Shown: positions 7,601 to 16,027 of the stretch, in pieces
Position numbering within the stretch: position 1 is the first letter of the stretch
How the letters are laid out: each line of letters starts with the position of its first letter
DNA from: Acidobacteriaceae bacterium
GTDB lineage: Bacteria > Acidobacteriota > Terriglobia > Terriglobales > Acidobacteriaceae
DNA: 17,879 nt
NCBI GenBank assembly: GCA_031296355.1
Contig: JARLFX010000182.1
Location: 1-17,879, forward strand
Direction of reading: 5' to 3'
Made by a program: the position numbers and the translations under genes
Notes under the pieces: model-generated
What the model was told of the DNA's origin: nothing
The model's input: the letters and a program-made list of their open reading frames with translations, nothing else
Databases searched by the model: none

Positions 7601-8617
7601 ATGAGCCAGCCTGTTCCATTTGGCCGTTTCAATGGCGCGGAGGTCTACGAGATCGCGCTCGGGACGGAAGCCGGAACCGAGATGAAGGTGATCACCTACG
7701 GTGCCATCATTCGCGATCTCAAGGTGCCGGCGCCGGAGGGGGTACGGCGGGTGCTTCTCGGCTTCAATACGCTTGAAGCTTATGTGGACAACAAGCGTTG
7801 GCATCTCGGCGCGGTTCCGGGACGCGTGGCCAACCGGATCGCCGGCGGTCGCTTTCTGCTCGACGGGCGCCCCTATTCGCTGCCGCGCAACGAAGCTGGC
7901 CGGCATACGCTCCACAGCGGTGACGCCGGCCTTGGTGCTCGCAACTGGGCGGTGGTGGATGTCGACGACCGGTCGGTGACGCTGGCGGTTGTTGCTGATG
8001 ACGGCGAGGACGGCTTCTCCGGGCGGCTCACGGCGACCGTTACCTATCGCCTCGTCGAGGCGGCGACGCTTCAGATCATCTATTCGGCGACGACGGACAG
8101 GGCGACACCGATCAATCTCACCAACCACGCCTACTTCAATCTCGACGGCGGCGGCGATATCCTATTGCAGCGACTTGCCCTCAACGCCGATTTCTTCACG
8201 CCGACCGATGCGGATCTGATCCCGACTGGGGAGATTCTCTCCGTCAAAGGAACGCCGTGGGATTTCCGGTCGGAACGCCCCTTTCTGTTCCAGACGGACG
8301 GCGGCCCGTTCCATTACGACGGCAATGTTGTGCTTCGCGGATCTGGCGCCCTCGAACAGGCGGCATGCGCCGCCTCTTCCAACGGTGATTTGACGATGGA
8401 GGTCTGGACCAACCAGCCTGGCCTCCAGGTGTTCGACGCGGCAACGCTCAGGGTGTCCGCCCTTGGACTCGACGGTGAGCGCCTGTCGCCACGCTCAGGC
8501 TTCTGCCTCGAACCCCAGGTCTTCCCGGATTCGATCAACAGACGCCATTTCCCCAATTCCGTGCTGCGGCCGGGGGAGGTCTACGCACACCATACCGAAT
8601 ACCGCTTCGACCGCTAG
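7601..8617 (+). CDS. galM: Aldose 1-epimerase (mutarotase)
   Basis: The enzyme interconverts the alpha and beta anomers of free aldoses in the cytoplasm. The 338-residue product has the normal length and the family's landmarks: VPGRVANRIAGGRF (72-84), HTLHSG (H105), NLTNHAYFNL (catalytic acid H176) and FCLEPQVFPDSIN with the catalytic base E304. The ATG at 7601 directly follows AGGAGGAAGA. It is the first gene after the palindromic operator and precedes the GH4 glycosidase by 106 bases, in keeping with handling the sugar that the glycosidase releases. The family acts mainly on galactose and glucose; in this setting another sugar is possible. Confidence 0.92.
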   Translation: MSQPVPFGRFNGAEVYEIALGTEAGTEMKVITYGAIIRDLKVPAPEGVRRVLLGFNTLEAYVDNKRWHLGAVPGRVANRIAGGRFLLDGRPYSLPRNEAGRHTLHSGDAGLGARNWAVVDVDDRSVTLAVVADDGEDGFSGRLTATVTYRLVEAATLQIIYSATTDRATPINLTNHAYFNLDGGGDILLQRLALNADFFTPTDADLIPTGEILSVKGTPWDFRSERPFLFQTDGGPFHYDGNVVLRGSGALEQAACAASSNGDLTMEVWTNQPGLQVFDAATLRVSALGLDGERLSPRSGFCLEPQVFPDSINRRHFPNSVLRPGEVYAHHTEYRFDR

Positions 8618-8661
8618 CTCCGGCCGGGGTCGGCTGTCGGCTATTTCGATCGTCTCCCGGA

Positions 8662-8680
8662 GGGCGCCGCCGCTGCGCCC
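8662..8680 (+). terminator. GC-rich hairpin between mutarotase and GH4 genes
   Basis: GGGCGC (8662-8667) pairs with GCGCCC (8675-8680) over a 7-base loop and is followed by a pyrimidine-rich run (TCTCTTCTTTTCC). It could be a weak intra-operon attenuator or a processing site. There is no continuous T tract, so full termination is doubtful. Confidence 0.3.
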
Positions 8681-8723
8681 GAGGTCTCTTCTTTTCCGGG
8701 TTCCCAACAAAGGAGGCTCAATC

Positions 8724-10022
8724 GTGAGCACAAAAATCGTTCTGATCGGCGCCGGAAGTGCCATGTTCGGCCTCGGTGCGGTCGGCGACATCCTGCGCTG
8801 CAAGTCGTTGGCAGGCTGCACAATCGTCCTGAATGACATCAACCCGGAAGCGCTCGCTTTCGTCGAAGGGGTTGCCAGCCGGTACGTTCGCGAAAAGGCC
8901 CTTCCCTATAAGATCGAAGCGACGACATCGCTCGACACGGCGCTCAAGGGGGCCGAGTTCTGCCTGATTTCCATCGAGGTGGGCGATCGCCACACCCTTT
9001 GGGAGCAGGATTGGAAGATCCCGATGCAATACGGCTTCCGTCAGGTCTACGGCGAAAATGGTGGCCCCGGTGGTTTGTTTCACGCCCTGCGCATCATCCC
9101 GCCAATCCTCGATATCTGCGAGCGTATCTCCGCTATCTGCCCCGACGCCTTTATCCTCAATCTCAGCAACCCGATGGTCCGGATCTCACAGGCGGTCCAC
9201 ACCAAGTTCCCGGCGCTCAAATATGTCGGCATCTGTCATGAGGTCGCTTCGCTCAATGAGCATCTGCCGCTGCTGCTCGGCACGCCGCTCGAAAACCTTG
9301 AAATCAAGGCCGGCGGCTTCAACCACTTCAGCGTTCTGGTCGAAGCGACCTACAAGGACAGCGGCAAGGACGCCTATCCCGACATTCGCGTCAAGGCACC
9401 GGACTATTTCGCCAAGGCACCGGCGGTCTACGGCTACATTGGCGAACGCGGCCTGTTCCAGGAGATCTTGAAACGGTTCGGCCATCTGCCGATCACCACC
9501 GACAGCCATTTCGGCGAGTATATCCCCTGGGCCGCGAGCGTCGTCGACCATCGGGGCATCCTGGAATTCTATTCAAGCTACAAGGCGGCCATGCGGTCGA
9601 ATCACGACGAGGCGCTGCGGCGCATCGCCGACGGTACGCCCTCAGAGGAATACTGGCGCGTGGTGCCGATCATCGAGGGCATCCTGACGAACAGCCATCA
9701 TGCCGAACTGGCGGTCAACGTGCCGAACGACGGCCTTATCGGTTATCTGCCGGCCAACCAGATCGTCGAGGTGCCCGGCATCATTGATAAGGATGGTATT
9801 CATGGCGTCAGGCTCGATCCCTATCCAAAGGCGTTCGCAGCGCTGCTGATGACCCAGGTCCCGGTCAACGACATGACCACGGAGGCGGTGCTGTCCGCCT
9901 CCAAGGAAGCGGCACTGCAAGCGCTGCTGGTTGACCCGGTCTGCCACGATGCCCGCGCGGCCGAGGATTTGCTCAACACCATGCTCTCGCTTCAGAAAGA
10001 CTACCTCGGATACCTGAAATGA
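8724..10022 (+). CDS. GH4 family NAD/metal-dependent glycosidase with CHEV motif (probable alpha-galacturonidase)
   Basis: GH4 enzymes cleave glycosides in the cytoplasm by a redox-assisted mechanism using NAD+ and a divalent metal (often Mn2+). The 432-residue product has the NAD-binding loop LIGAGSAMFG (7-16), NLSNPM (146-151), GICHEV (C171-V174) and GGFNHF (N200, H201), all at family positions. Within GH4 the signature at the Cys-His site separates specificities: CHEV is that of the alpha-galacturonidases typified by Bacillus subtilis LplD, whereas alpha-galactosidases have CHSV. Substrate is therefore probably an alpha-linked galacturonide, though annotation pipelines may call it alpha-glucosidase or alpha-galactosidase. 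Translation starts at GTG 8724, 7 bases after AGGAGG; the longer open frame upstream lies inside the mutarotase gene and is spurious. No signal peptide. Confidence 0.88.
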   Translation: MSTKIVLIGAGSAMFGLGAVGDILRCKSLAGCTIVLNDINPEALAFVEGVASRYVREKALPYKIEATTSLDTALKGAEFCLISIEVGDRHTLWEQDWKIPMQYGFRQVYGENGGPGGLFHALRIIPPILDICERISAICPDAFILNLSNPMVRISQAVHTKFPALKYVGICHEVASLNEHLPLLLGTPLENLEIKAGGFNHFSVLVEATYKDSGKDAYPDIRVKAPDYFAKAPAVYGYIGERGLFQEILKRFGHLPITTDSHFGEYIPWAASVVDHRGILEFYSSYKAAMRSNHDEALRRIADGTPSEEYWRVVPIIEGILTNSHHAELAVNVPNDGLIGYLPANQIVEVPGIIDKDGIHGVRLDPYPKAFAALLMTQVPVNDMTTEAVLSASKEAALQALLVDPVCHDARAAEDLLNTMLSLQKDYLGYLK

Positions 10023-10393
10023 TCGACCGGCGACCCGCCGGCCGGTTGAACCATACCCGTCGGACCGCTGCGGCCGCCGCGCCCGGATTCGGCTGCGAGT
10101 TGCTGCGGGAGGAGTCGGTTCACGGCCGCGGCAAGAGCTATGAAAACAACGGCAACCTGCTTCTGGACCGAATTCTCGGGGCGCGCAATGCAGTCCATCG
10201 TTGATGCCCGCATGGAGGAATTACGGGCGACGGGACTCCTCCCCTGCCGGAGGTCGAAGCCGGTACGTTTTCGTATGTGGTCACCGCCAATAAAAGCGGG
10301 GAGAATATTGGGATTCGACGTGTTTTCTGTCCTAAAAAGCGCCGAATGCGGATCATAAGGTCCACATGTCGGCAGTCAACCAGGGAGGAGTTT
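10023..10393 (+). other. 371-bp gap in the operon, with a hairpin after the GH4 stop
   Basis: No gene is evident; short frames here lack family features. CCGGCG (10027-10032) pairs with CGCCGG (10036-10041) with a 3-base loop, 4 bases after the GH4 stop, but no T tract follows. The 3' half becomes richer in A and T (about 10285-10370), so a second promoter for the transport genes may lie there; I found no convincing -35/-10 pair and no copy of the palindrome at 7389. Confidence 0.4.
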
Positions 10394-11647
10394 ATGACTA
10401 TTTTTGGTGCAAGATCCATGACTGGACTGTTGGCGGCCGTTTTATTTGCGGGAGCCGCCACATCGGCATTGGCGGACGAGAAGGCCGAGGTGATCCACTG
10501 GTGGACCTCGGGAAGCGAGGCTGCCGCCGTCAAGGTTCTTGCCGATGCCTACAACAAGGCTGGCGGCAAATGGGTCGACAACGCCATCGCCGGCGGCAAC
10601 GGCGACAGTGCCAAGTCGGTCGGCATCAACCGCATCGTCGGTGGCAATCCACCGGCGGCCATGCAGATCATCCCCGGCAAGGAACTCGACGAGTTCGTTG
10701 CCAATGGTTATGTACGGGACATCTCCGCGCTTGCCGCCGCAGGAAACTGGAAGGCGACCATCCCCTCGCTTTTTTGGGATTCGATCACGCGCGACGGCAA
10801 GGTCTATGGCGTTCCCATCGATCTGCACGGCGAGACCTGGTCGTGGTGGTCGATTCCCGCCCTCAAGAAGGCAGGCGTCGATGTTCCCAAGTCCTGGGAC
10901 GAGTTCTTCCCGACTCTCGACAAGCTCAAGGCTGCCGGCATCATTCCGGTGGCTGTCTCGCGCGACGCTTTTACGATCGATTCGATATGGCGCTTCCTGA
11001 TGATCTCCAAGGGCGGCACCGACCTCTTCAAGAAGGTCTACGTGGACCACGACGTCGAAGCCATGAACAGTCCCGCCTTCAAGGACGTGGTCAAAACGCT
11101 GTTCAGAATGCGTGATTACAGCGACCCCGGTGCATCGGCGCGCAACTGGAACGACTCCACGGCGCTCGTCATCAACAACACTGCCGGCGTTCAGTTCATG
11201 GGTGACTGGGCCAAGGGCGAGTTCATCAACGCTCATAAGCAGGCGATGATCGACTACGTCTGCACACCCACCATCGGCGCGAACAAGGGCTACGTGTTCG
11301 GCGGCGACATGTTCATCGTGACCGCGACCAAGGATCCAGAGTTGCTCAAGGCAGAGGATCTCCTGGTCAACACCATGATGAGCAAGGACGTTCAGGTCGC
11401 CTTCAACCTCGTAAAGGGCTCGATCCCGGTCCGCAACGATGTCGACATGTCCAAGGTTGATCCTTGCGGCCAGATCGGCCTCAAGCTGATGGCTGATCCG
11501 GCCAACCAGGTTGGTGACCGGGACTTCTACATCAGCCCCGACGCCATCGGCGCCATCCAGGACGTACTCAGCGCGGCGTGGGCCGACAAGAATGCGTCGG
11601 TCGATGACTTCGTCGGCAAGTTCGAGAAAGCGATCTCGACGCGCTAA
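10394..11647 (+). CDS. ABC sugar transporter periplasmic binding protein (CUT1, GtsA-like)
   Basis: This 417-residue protein captures a sugar in the periplasm and delivers it to the permease pair. A Sec signal peptide is clear: MTIFGARSMT, a hydrophobic core, then TSALA with cleavage expected after A27. The mature N-terminus (EVIHWWTSGSEAAAVKVLADAY) and the segments AIAGGNGDSAK and GNPPAAMQI match the glucose/mannose-type solute-binding proteins of the GtsA kind (SBP_bac_1 fold). GGAGG at 10384-10388 precedes the ATG at 10394; upstream ATGs in the same open frame would bury the signal peptide. It is followed by a strong hairpin and then the permeases. The neighbouring GH4 enzyme suggests an oligo- or galacturonide ligand, but the binding protein itself looks glucose-type, so the ligand is open. 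Confidence 0.92.
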   Translation: MTIFGARSMTGLLAAVLFAGAATSALADEKAEVIHWWTSGSEAAAVKVLADAYNKAGGKWVDNAIAGGNGDSAKSVGINRIVGGNPPAAMQIIPGKELDEFVANGYVRDISALAAAGNWKATIPSLFWDSITRDGKVYGVPIDLHGETWSWWSIPALKKAGVDVPKSWDEFFPTLDKLKAAGIIPVAVSRDAFTIDSIWRFLMISKGGTDLFKKVYVDHDVEAMNSPAFKDVVKTLFRMRDYSDPGASARNWNDSTALVINNTAGVQFMGDWAKGEFINAHKQAMIDYVCTPTIGANKGYVFGGDMFIVTATKDPELLKAEDLLVNTMMSKDVQVAFNLVKGSIPVRNDVDMSKVDPCGQIGLKLMADPANQVGDRDFYISPDAIGAIQDVLSAAWADKNASVDDFVGKFEKAISTR

Positions 11648-11659
11648 GCGGCGTGCTCT

Positions 11660-11687
11660 GCTGGCGGGCTCAACGCAGCCCGCCAGC
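11660..11687 (+). terminator. Perfect 11-bp stem-loop after the binding-protein gene
   Basis: GCTGGCGGGCT (11660-11670) and AGCCCGCCAGC (11677-11687) pair exactly around a 6-base loop, 12 bases after the stop of the binding-protein gene. No T run follows. In other CUT1 operons hairpins at this position protect the binding-protein mRNA from 3' decay or partly stop transcription, giving more binding protein than permease. That role is an inference here. Confidence 0.65.
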
Positions 11688-11718
11688 TTCGGCCAGCGAT
11701 AGACAGGAGAATGCCGGC

Positions 11719-12603
11719 ATGGCGCGAAAACAGAAGCGAAGCTGGGGTGCGACGCTGACGATCATTCCCTTCTGGGCGCTTGTGCTCGGCGCCTACGTCG
11801 GCACCATGGTCTGGACTGCCTTCATCTCGCTGACCAGTTCCAAGATGTTACCGAACACCACCTTCGTCGGCTTTGACCAGTACCGGCGACTGTTCGCCAC
11901 CGAGCGCTGGAACATCGCGGTGCACAATATCGTGACGTTCGGCGTGCTGATGATGGTGCTGTGCCTCGTCATCGGCTTCGTTTTGGCAGCGATTCTCGAT
12001 AGCAAGATCCGCGCCGAGGACACGATCCGGACGATCATCCTCTATCCCCAGGCGCTCTCATTCATTGTCACCGGTCTCGTTTGGCAGTGGATGATGAATC
12101 CTACGGTCGGCATTGAGAAGGCGATGCACGACTTCGGCTGGTCCAGCTTTACTTTCGATTGGCTGGTGACACCAGAAAGGGCGATCTACGCACTCGTCCT
12201 CGCCGGCGTCTGGCAGGGATGCGGCCTCGTCATGGCCCTGATGCTCGCTGGGCTGCGCGGCATCGACCAGGAAATCTGGAAGGCGGCGCGAGTGGACGGC
12301 ATCCCGACCTGGCGCGTCTACGTCTCGATTGCCCTGCCGATGATACGCCCTACCGTCGTCACCGCCGTGGTGTTGATGTCTCTCTCGGTCATCAAGGCCT
12401 ATGATCTCGTGGTCGCCCTGACCGGCGGCGGACCCGGCCTTTCGACCGACGTGCCGGCCAAATTCATCATGGATTTCTTCTTCACACGGTCAAACATCGG
12501 CCTCGCAACAGCCGCCTGTACCGTCATGCTTGTCTTCGTCCTCGTCTTCTTCACGCCGTGGTTTTACTTCGAGTACTTCCGCGAAAAGAGGGGAAACCGC
12601 TGA
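11719..12603 (+). CDS. ABC sugar transporter permease 1 (CUT1, MalF/GtsB-like)
   Basis: An inner-membrane subunit of the import complex. The 294-residue product has about six transmembrane segments (for example residues 13-36, 71-93, 106-126, 155-178, 212-233 and 264-283). The cytoplasmic EAA loop that docks on the ATPase runs from E185 to P207 (EIWKAARVDGIPTWRVY then SIALP). The wording of FDWLVTPERAIYALV and KAYDLVVALTGGGPG closely follows glucose-type GtsB permeases. AGGAG (11705-11709) lies 9 bases before the ATG at 11719; the ATG at 11711 is in another frame. The stop overlaps the start of the next permease by one base, so the two are translationally coupled. Confidence 0.93.
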   Translation: MARKQKRSWGATLTIIPFWALVLGAYVGTMVWTAFISLTSSKMLPNTTFVGFDQYRRLFATERWNIAVHNIVTFGVLMMVLCLVIGFVLAAILDSKIRAEDTIRTIILYPQALSFIVTGLVWQWMMNPTVGIEKAMHDFGWSSFTFDWLVTPERAIYALVLAGVWQGCGLVMALMLAGLRGIDQEIWKAARVDGIPTWRVYVSIALPMIRPTVVTAVVLMSLSVIKAYDLVVALTGGGPGLSTDVPAKFIMDFFFTRSNIGLATAACTVMLVFVLVFFTPWFYFEYFREKRGNR

Positions 12604-13502
12604 TGACCGCGGCCGTCAAAAATGAAACTCACCCTCGCGGTCCGAAACCGAACCGTCTCACCGCTAGTCGTGCTGGTGTCTACGCCTTCGCGGTGGTGAG
12701 TTGCTTGTTCTTCCTGATGCCGCTCTACATCATGGTGGTAACGAGCTTCAAAACGCAGGACGAGATCCGGAGGAGCCAGATCTTCGCCCTGCCTCACGAC
12801 TTCACCGTGGAACCTTGGATCGAGGCGTGGTCGAACGCCTGCACCGGCGTCACCTGCGACGGTCTAAAGGTAGGCTTTGCCAATTCTATCGCAATTACTG
12901 TGCCTGCCGTGATCCTTTCGATCCTCGCCGGCGCGCTGCTGGGCTACAGCCTGTCGCTGTGGCGGACCAAGGGATCGAACCTCCTGTTCGGTCTGCTTCT
13001 GGCCGGCGCCTTTCTTCCCTACCAGATCTTCATCTATCCGCTGGTTCGGGTCTACGCCTACGTGTCGCTCTATGGGACGTTGTTCAACATCATCACTGTG
13101 CACGTCATCTTCGGCCTTCCTGTGATGACGCTGCTGTTCCGCAACTACTTTTCGTCGGTGCCGATCGAGCTCTTTAGAGCCGCTCGGGTCGACGGCGCGG
13201 GCTTCTGGCGCATCTTCGTCTCGATCATGCTGCCGCTGTCGACGCCAATGGTCATCGTCGCCGTCATCCTGCAGGTCACCGGTATTTGGAACGATTTTCT
13301 ACTTGGAACCGTCTTCGCCGGACAGAGCAACTGGCCGATGACGGTCCAACTCAACAACATCGTGAACACCACGCAGGGCACGCGCGCCTATAACGTGGAT
13401 ATGGCTGCGACCATCCTCACCGCCGCTGTGCCGCTCGTCGTCTACTTCATATCTGGCCGCTGGTTCGTCCGCGGCATCGCGGCTGGCGCCGTAAAAGGTT
13501 GA
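12603..13502 (+). CDS. ABC sugar transporter permease 2 (CUT1, MalG/GtsC-like)
   Basis: Second inner-membrane subunit, 299 residues, about six transmembrane segments (the first at 24-47, the last at 267-285). The EAA loop is E189 to P211 (ELFRAARVDGAGFWRIF then VSIMLP). A short insert after the first helix carries two cysteines (C80, C85) expected on the periplasmic side. Its ATG overlaps the preceding stop as TGATG. The C-terminal VRGIAAGAVKG is the usual ending of MalG-type permeases. It forms the channel with the preceding gene product. Confidence 0.93.
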   Translation: MTAAVKNETHPRGPKPNRLTASRAGVYAFAVVSCLFFLMPLYIMVVTSFKTQDEIRRSQIFALPHDFTVEPWIEAWSNACTGVTCDGLKVGFANSIAITVPAVILSILAGALLGYSLSLWRTKGSNLLFGLLLAGAFLPYQIFIYPLVRVYAYVSLYGTLFNIITVHVIFGLPVMTLLFRNYFSSVPIELFRAARVDGAGFWRIFVSIMLPLSTPMVIVAVILQVTGIWNDFLLGTVFAGQSNWPMTVQLNNIVNTTQGTRAYNVDMAATILTAAVPLVVYFISGRWFVRGIAAGAVKG

Positions 13503-13507
13503 GGAAA

Positions 13508-14677
13508 ATGAGCAAAATCAACGCCGAAACGGCGCATTCCGTCAGCAGCGGCAATCGCGAGACGGCTTCTGGAGGGATCAGCGTGTCGGTCCGGGACCTC
13601 GTCATCCGCTATAGCGGGCTGACCGTGCTCGACCGCATGTCGCTCGACATCGGCAAGGGCGAGTTTTTGGTCCTCCTCGGACCGTCAGGCTGCGGCAAGT
13701 CGACCCTGCTCAATGCTATCGCCGGGCTCCTGGATATCAGCGATGGCGAGATCTGGATCTCGGGAAGGAACGTCACCTGGGATGAACCGAAAGATCGTGG
13801 CATCGGCATGGTGTTCCAATCCTACGCGCTCTATCCGCGCATGAGCGTCGAGGAGAATATGGGCTTCGCGCTCAGGATCGCCGGCCTTCCCAAAGCCGAG
13901 GCAAAACTGCGCGTTGCCAGGGCAGCGCACATACTGCAGATTGAGCCACTCCTAAAGCGCAAGCCGTCAGAACTCTCCGGCGGACAGCGTCAGCGCGTCG
14001 CTATCGGTCGGGCGTTGGTGCGCAACGTCGACGTTTTCCTATTCGACGAGCCGCTCTCCAACCTCGACGCCAAACTTAGGGCTGAGCTGCGCGTCGAGAT
14101 CAAGCGCCTGCACCAGGACCTTGGCAACACAATGATCTACGTTACCCACGACCAGATCGAGGCGATGACGTTGGCCGACCGTATCGCCATCATGAAGGAG
14201 GGCATCATCCAGCAGTTGGCGCCGCCGCACGAGGTCTACAACAAACCGCGCAATCTCTTCGTCGCCGGCTTCGTCGGGTCGCCAAGCATGAACTTCCTCA
14301 AGGGCCGGCTTGCCATTTCGGGGGGTGACATTGCGATTGGCATCGGCAATCTCAAGGTTCCCATGCGTTCCTACAAACGCTCGGGTGGCGATCTGGTCGA
14401 CGGCGCCGAAGCAGTCCTCGGTGTCCGTCCGGAACATATCACCCTCGGCAGTGCCGGCCTCGGTGACGAAGGCGGACGCTGCTTCTGGGCACCGGGGAAG
14501 ATCGAGATGGTGGAGCCCACGGGTGCCGACACCATGATCTGGAGCAAGCTCGGTGGTCAGTCCGTAACGATCCGGGTCAGTGCCGATCTCGGCCATCATC
14601 TTGGTGACTCGATTGAAATCGGCCTTGATCTCGGGCGGGCTTCGCTGTTCGACGCGATGACCGGCGAACGCCTCTGA
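13508..14677 (+). CDS. ABC sugar transporter ATPase (MalK/UgpC/MsmK type)
   Basis: The 389-residue cytoplasmic ATPase powers import. It has Walker A GPSGCGKST (58-66), the Q-loop VFQSYALYP, the signature LSGGQ (156-160), Walker B VFLFDEP (D180, E181), the H-loop YVTHD (H214) and a C-terminal TOBE-type extension (about 240-389) containing VRPEHI, as in MalK-like proteins. The first 25 or so residues before the ABC domain are an unusual Ser/Thr-rich extension. I start at the ATG at 13508; a TTG three codons upstream (13499) overlaps the permease stop and is a less likely alternative. The gene directly follows the permeases and completes a four-gene importer. Confidence 0.94.
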   Translation: MSKINAETAHSVSSGNRETASGGISVSVRDLVIRYSGLTVLDRMSLDIGKGEFLVLLGPSGCGKSTLLNAIAGLLDISDGEIWISGRNVTWDEPKDRGIGMVFQSYALYPRMSVEENMGFALRIAGLPKAEAKLRVARAAHILQIEPLLKRKPSELSGGQRQRVAIGRALVRNVDVFLFDEPLSNLDAKLRAELRVEIKRLHQDLGNTMIYVTHDQIEAMTLADRIAIMKEGIIQQLAPPHEVYNKPRNLFVAGFVGSPSMNFLKGRLAISGGDIAIGIGNLKVPMRSYKRSGGDLVDGAEAVLGVRPEHITLGSAGLGDEGGRCFWAPGKIEMVEPTGADTMIWSKLGGQSVTIRVSADLGHHLGDSIEIGLDLGRASLFDAMTGERL

Positions 14678-14711
14678 AGAGACTTCGAGGGGTGCGGAGA
14701 GAGGAACGATT

Positions 14712-15935
14712 ATGGAAGAGGGTGTTGCGGTGGAAAAGACGGGATGCGGGTCAATATTCGATCGGACGATCGATCGCAGGAACTCGAACTCGGTGAAATG
14801 GGCGAGCGGGGCCAAGCTTCTCGCTCCGGACGAATTCGCCGCCGATCCGTTGCCGATGTGGGTCGCGGACATGGATTTCCAGGCGCCGCCGCCGGTTATC
14901 GATGCCCTCCGCGAGGCCGTGGAGCAGGGTATGTTCGGGTATCCCGACGTCCGGCAGAGCTACGTAGACGCCGTCGTCGGCTGGGAGGGCCGGCGTTTCG
15001 GCTGGGACATATCCAGAGATTGGATTGTCCAATCGCCCGGAGTGGTGACCGCGCTCAGGATCGCGATCCAGGCATTTTCCGCACCGGGCGACTCTGTACT
15101 CATCCAGCCGCCGGTTTATTCCCATTTCCACACCGACGCGGTGCTAAACGGTCGCCGGTTGACCTGTGCGCCGCTTCTGCGCACCGACGAGGGCTATCAT
15201 TTCGACGCGGCCACCTTCGAAGCGGCAATAGGTGACGATACGAAGCTTTTCATCCTCTGCAATCCCCACAATCCGACGGGAAACGCATGGTCCGAGGACG
15301 AGCTCAGGACCATGGGCGAGATCTGCGTCCGACATGACATTCTGGTGATATCCGACGAAATCCACCAGGACCTCATTGTTAACCCGATGAAGAAGCACCA
15401 TCCCTTCGCTTCGCTCGGCGAGCCGCTCGCCCGGAACAGCATCGTCTGCACGGCGCCGAGCAAGACCTTCAATCTCGCCGGCTTGAGAAGCGCCAATCTC
15501 ATCATTCCCAGCCGCCGCATCCGTGGCGAGTTCGAGCGCCAGTTCGAGCGGAACATGGCGCCAGGGGTGAACAGCCTCGGGATGGTGGCGGCGGAAGCGG
15601 CGTACCGATACGGCGAACCGTGGCTGGAGGAACTGCTGGTCTATCTTCGTGGCAACCATCGCCATTTTGCCGCAGCGGTCAACGGCGCGCTCTCGGCGGT
15701 CAGGGTGCTGCCGGCCGACGCGCTGTACCTCGCATGGATGGACTGTCGCGGTCTCGGCATGGGCGCCGATGCTCTCGACAAGTTCATGCTCACCAAGGCG
15801 AGACTCTGGCTCGACAAGGGACAAAAATTCGGCCGCGAAGGATGTGGCTATATGCGGGTGAACCTCGGTTGCCCCCGATCCACGGTGGACGAAGCGATCC
15901 AGCGCCTTGTCCATGCCGTTTCATCTGCCTCATAG
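14712..15935 (+). CDS. PLP-dependent aminotransferase-fold enzyme, MalY/PatB family
   Basis: The 407-residue product is a fold-type I PLP enzyme of the MalY/PatB (cystathionine beta-lyase) group, which cleaves C-S bonds of cystathionine and similar amino acids. Landmarks are LPMWVADMDF (47-56), SPGVVTAL, the cofactor-binding NPHNPTG (184-190), SDEIHQD (D215), the Schiff-base lysine in SKTFNLAGL (K251) and the C-terminal YMRVNLGCP with its carboxylate-binding Arg. GAGGA precedes the ATG at 14712. It lies 34 bases after the ABC ATPase gene, so it is probably co-transcribed. E. coli malY also lies beside a sugar transporter gene and its product has a separate regulatory role on MalT. Whether this enzyme acts in sulfur amino-acid metabolism or on the imported compound is unknown. 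Confidence 0.88.
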   Translation: MEEGVAVEKTGCGSIFDRTIDRRNSNSVKWASGAKLLAPDEFAADPLPMWVADMDFQAPPPVIDALREAVEQGMFGYPDVRQSYVDAVVGWEGRRFGWDISRDWIVQSPGVVTALRIAIQAFSAPGDSVLIQPPVYSHFHTDAVLNGRRLTCAPLLRTDEGYHFDAATFEAAIGDDTKLFILCNPHNPTGNAWSEDELRTMGEICVRHDILVISDEIHQDLIVNPMKKHHPFASLGEPLARNSIVCTAPSKTFNLAGLRSANLIIPSRRIRGEFERQFERNMAPGVNSLGMVAAEAAYRYGEPWLEELLVYLRGNHRHFAAAVNGALSAVRVLPADALYLAWMDCRGLGMGADALDKFMLTKARLWLDKGQKFGREGCGYMRVNLGCPRSTVDEAIQRLVHAVSSAS

Positions 15936-15956
15936 GCGTTCATTGGCGAGGCTAAA

Positions 15957-15996
15957 CTCTCGATTGGATCACCTTCGACGGCCCGATCATCGAGAG
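15957..15996 (+). terminator. Inverted repeat after the last operon gene, weak terminator candidate
   Basis: CTCTCGAT (15957-15964) and ATCGAGAG (15989-15996) are exact reverse complements with a 24-base loop, 22 bases past the stop of the MalY-like gene. The loop is long and no T tract follows, so this may equally be a remnant of mobile DNA. Confidence 0.25.
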
Positions 15997-16027
15997 CTAT
16001 GCGGGAAACCGGGTGATGACGATGTGA

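Noticed and set aside
7163..8128. 321-codon frame on the - strand across the mutarotase gene
   Set aside because: It is a GC-rich shadow of the well-supported mutarotase on the + strand, with Arg-rich sequence and no motifs.
8463..8723. Long in-frame extension upstream of the GH4 gene
   Set aside because: It lies inside the mutarotase gene and its sequence is low-complexity Arg/Ser. The GTG at 8724 with AGGAGG 7 bases before it, directly ahead of the NAD-binding loop, is the proper start.
13499..13507. TTG start for the ABC ATPase
   Set aside because: TTG is a rare start and overlaps the permease stop. The ATG at 13508 is preferred, although its GAGG is only 3 bases away.
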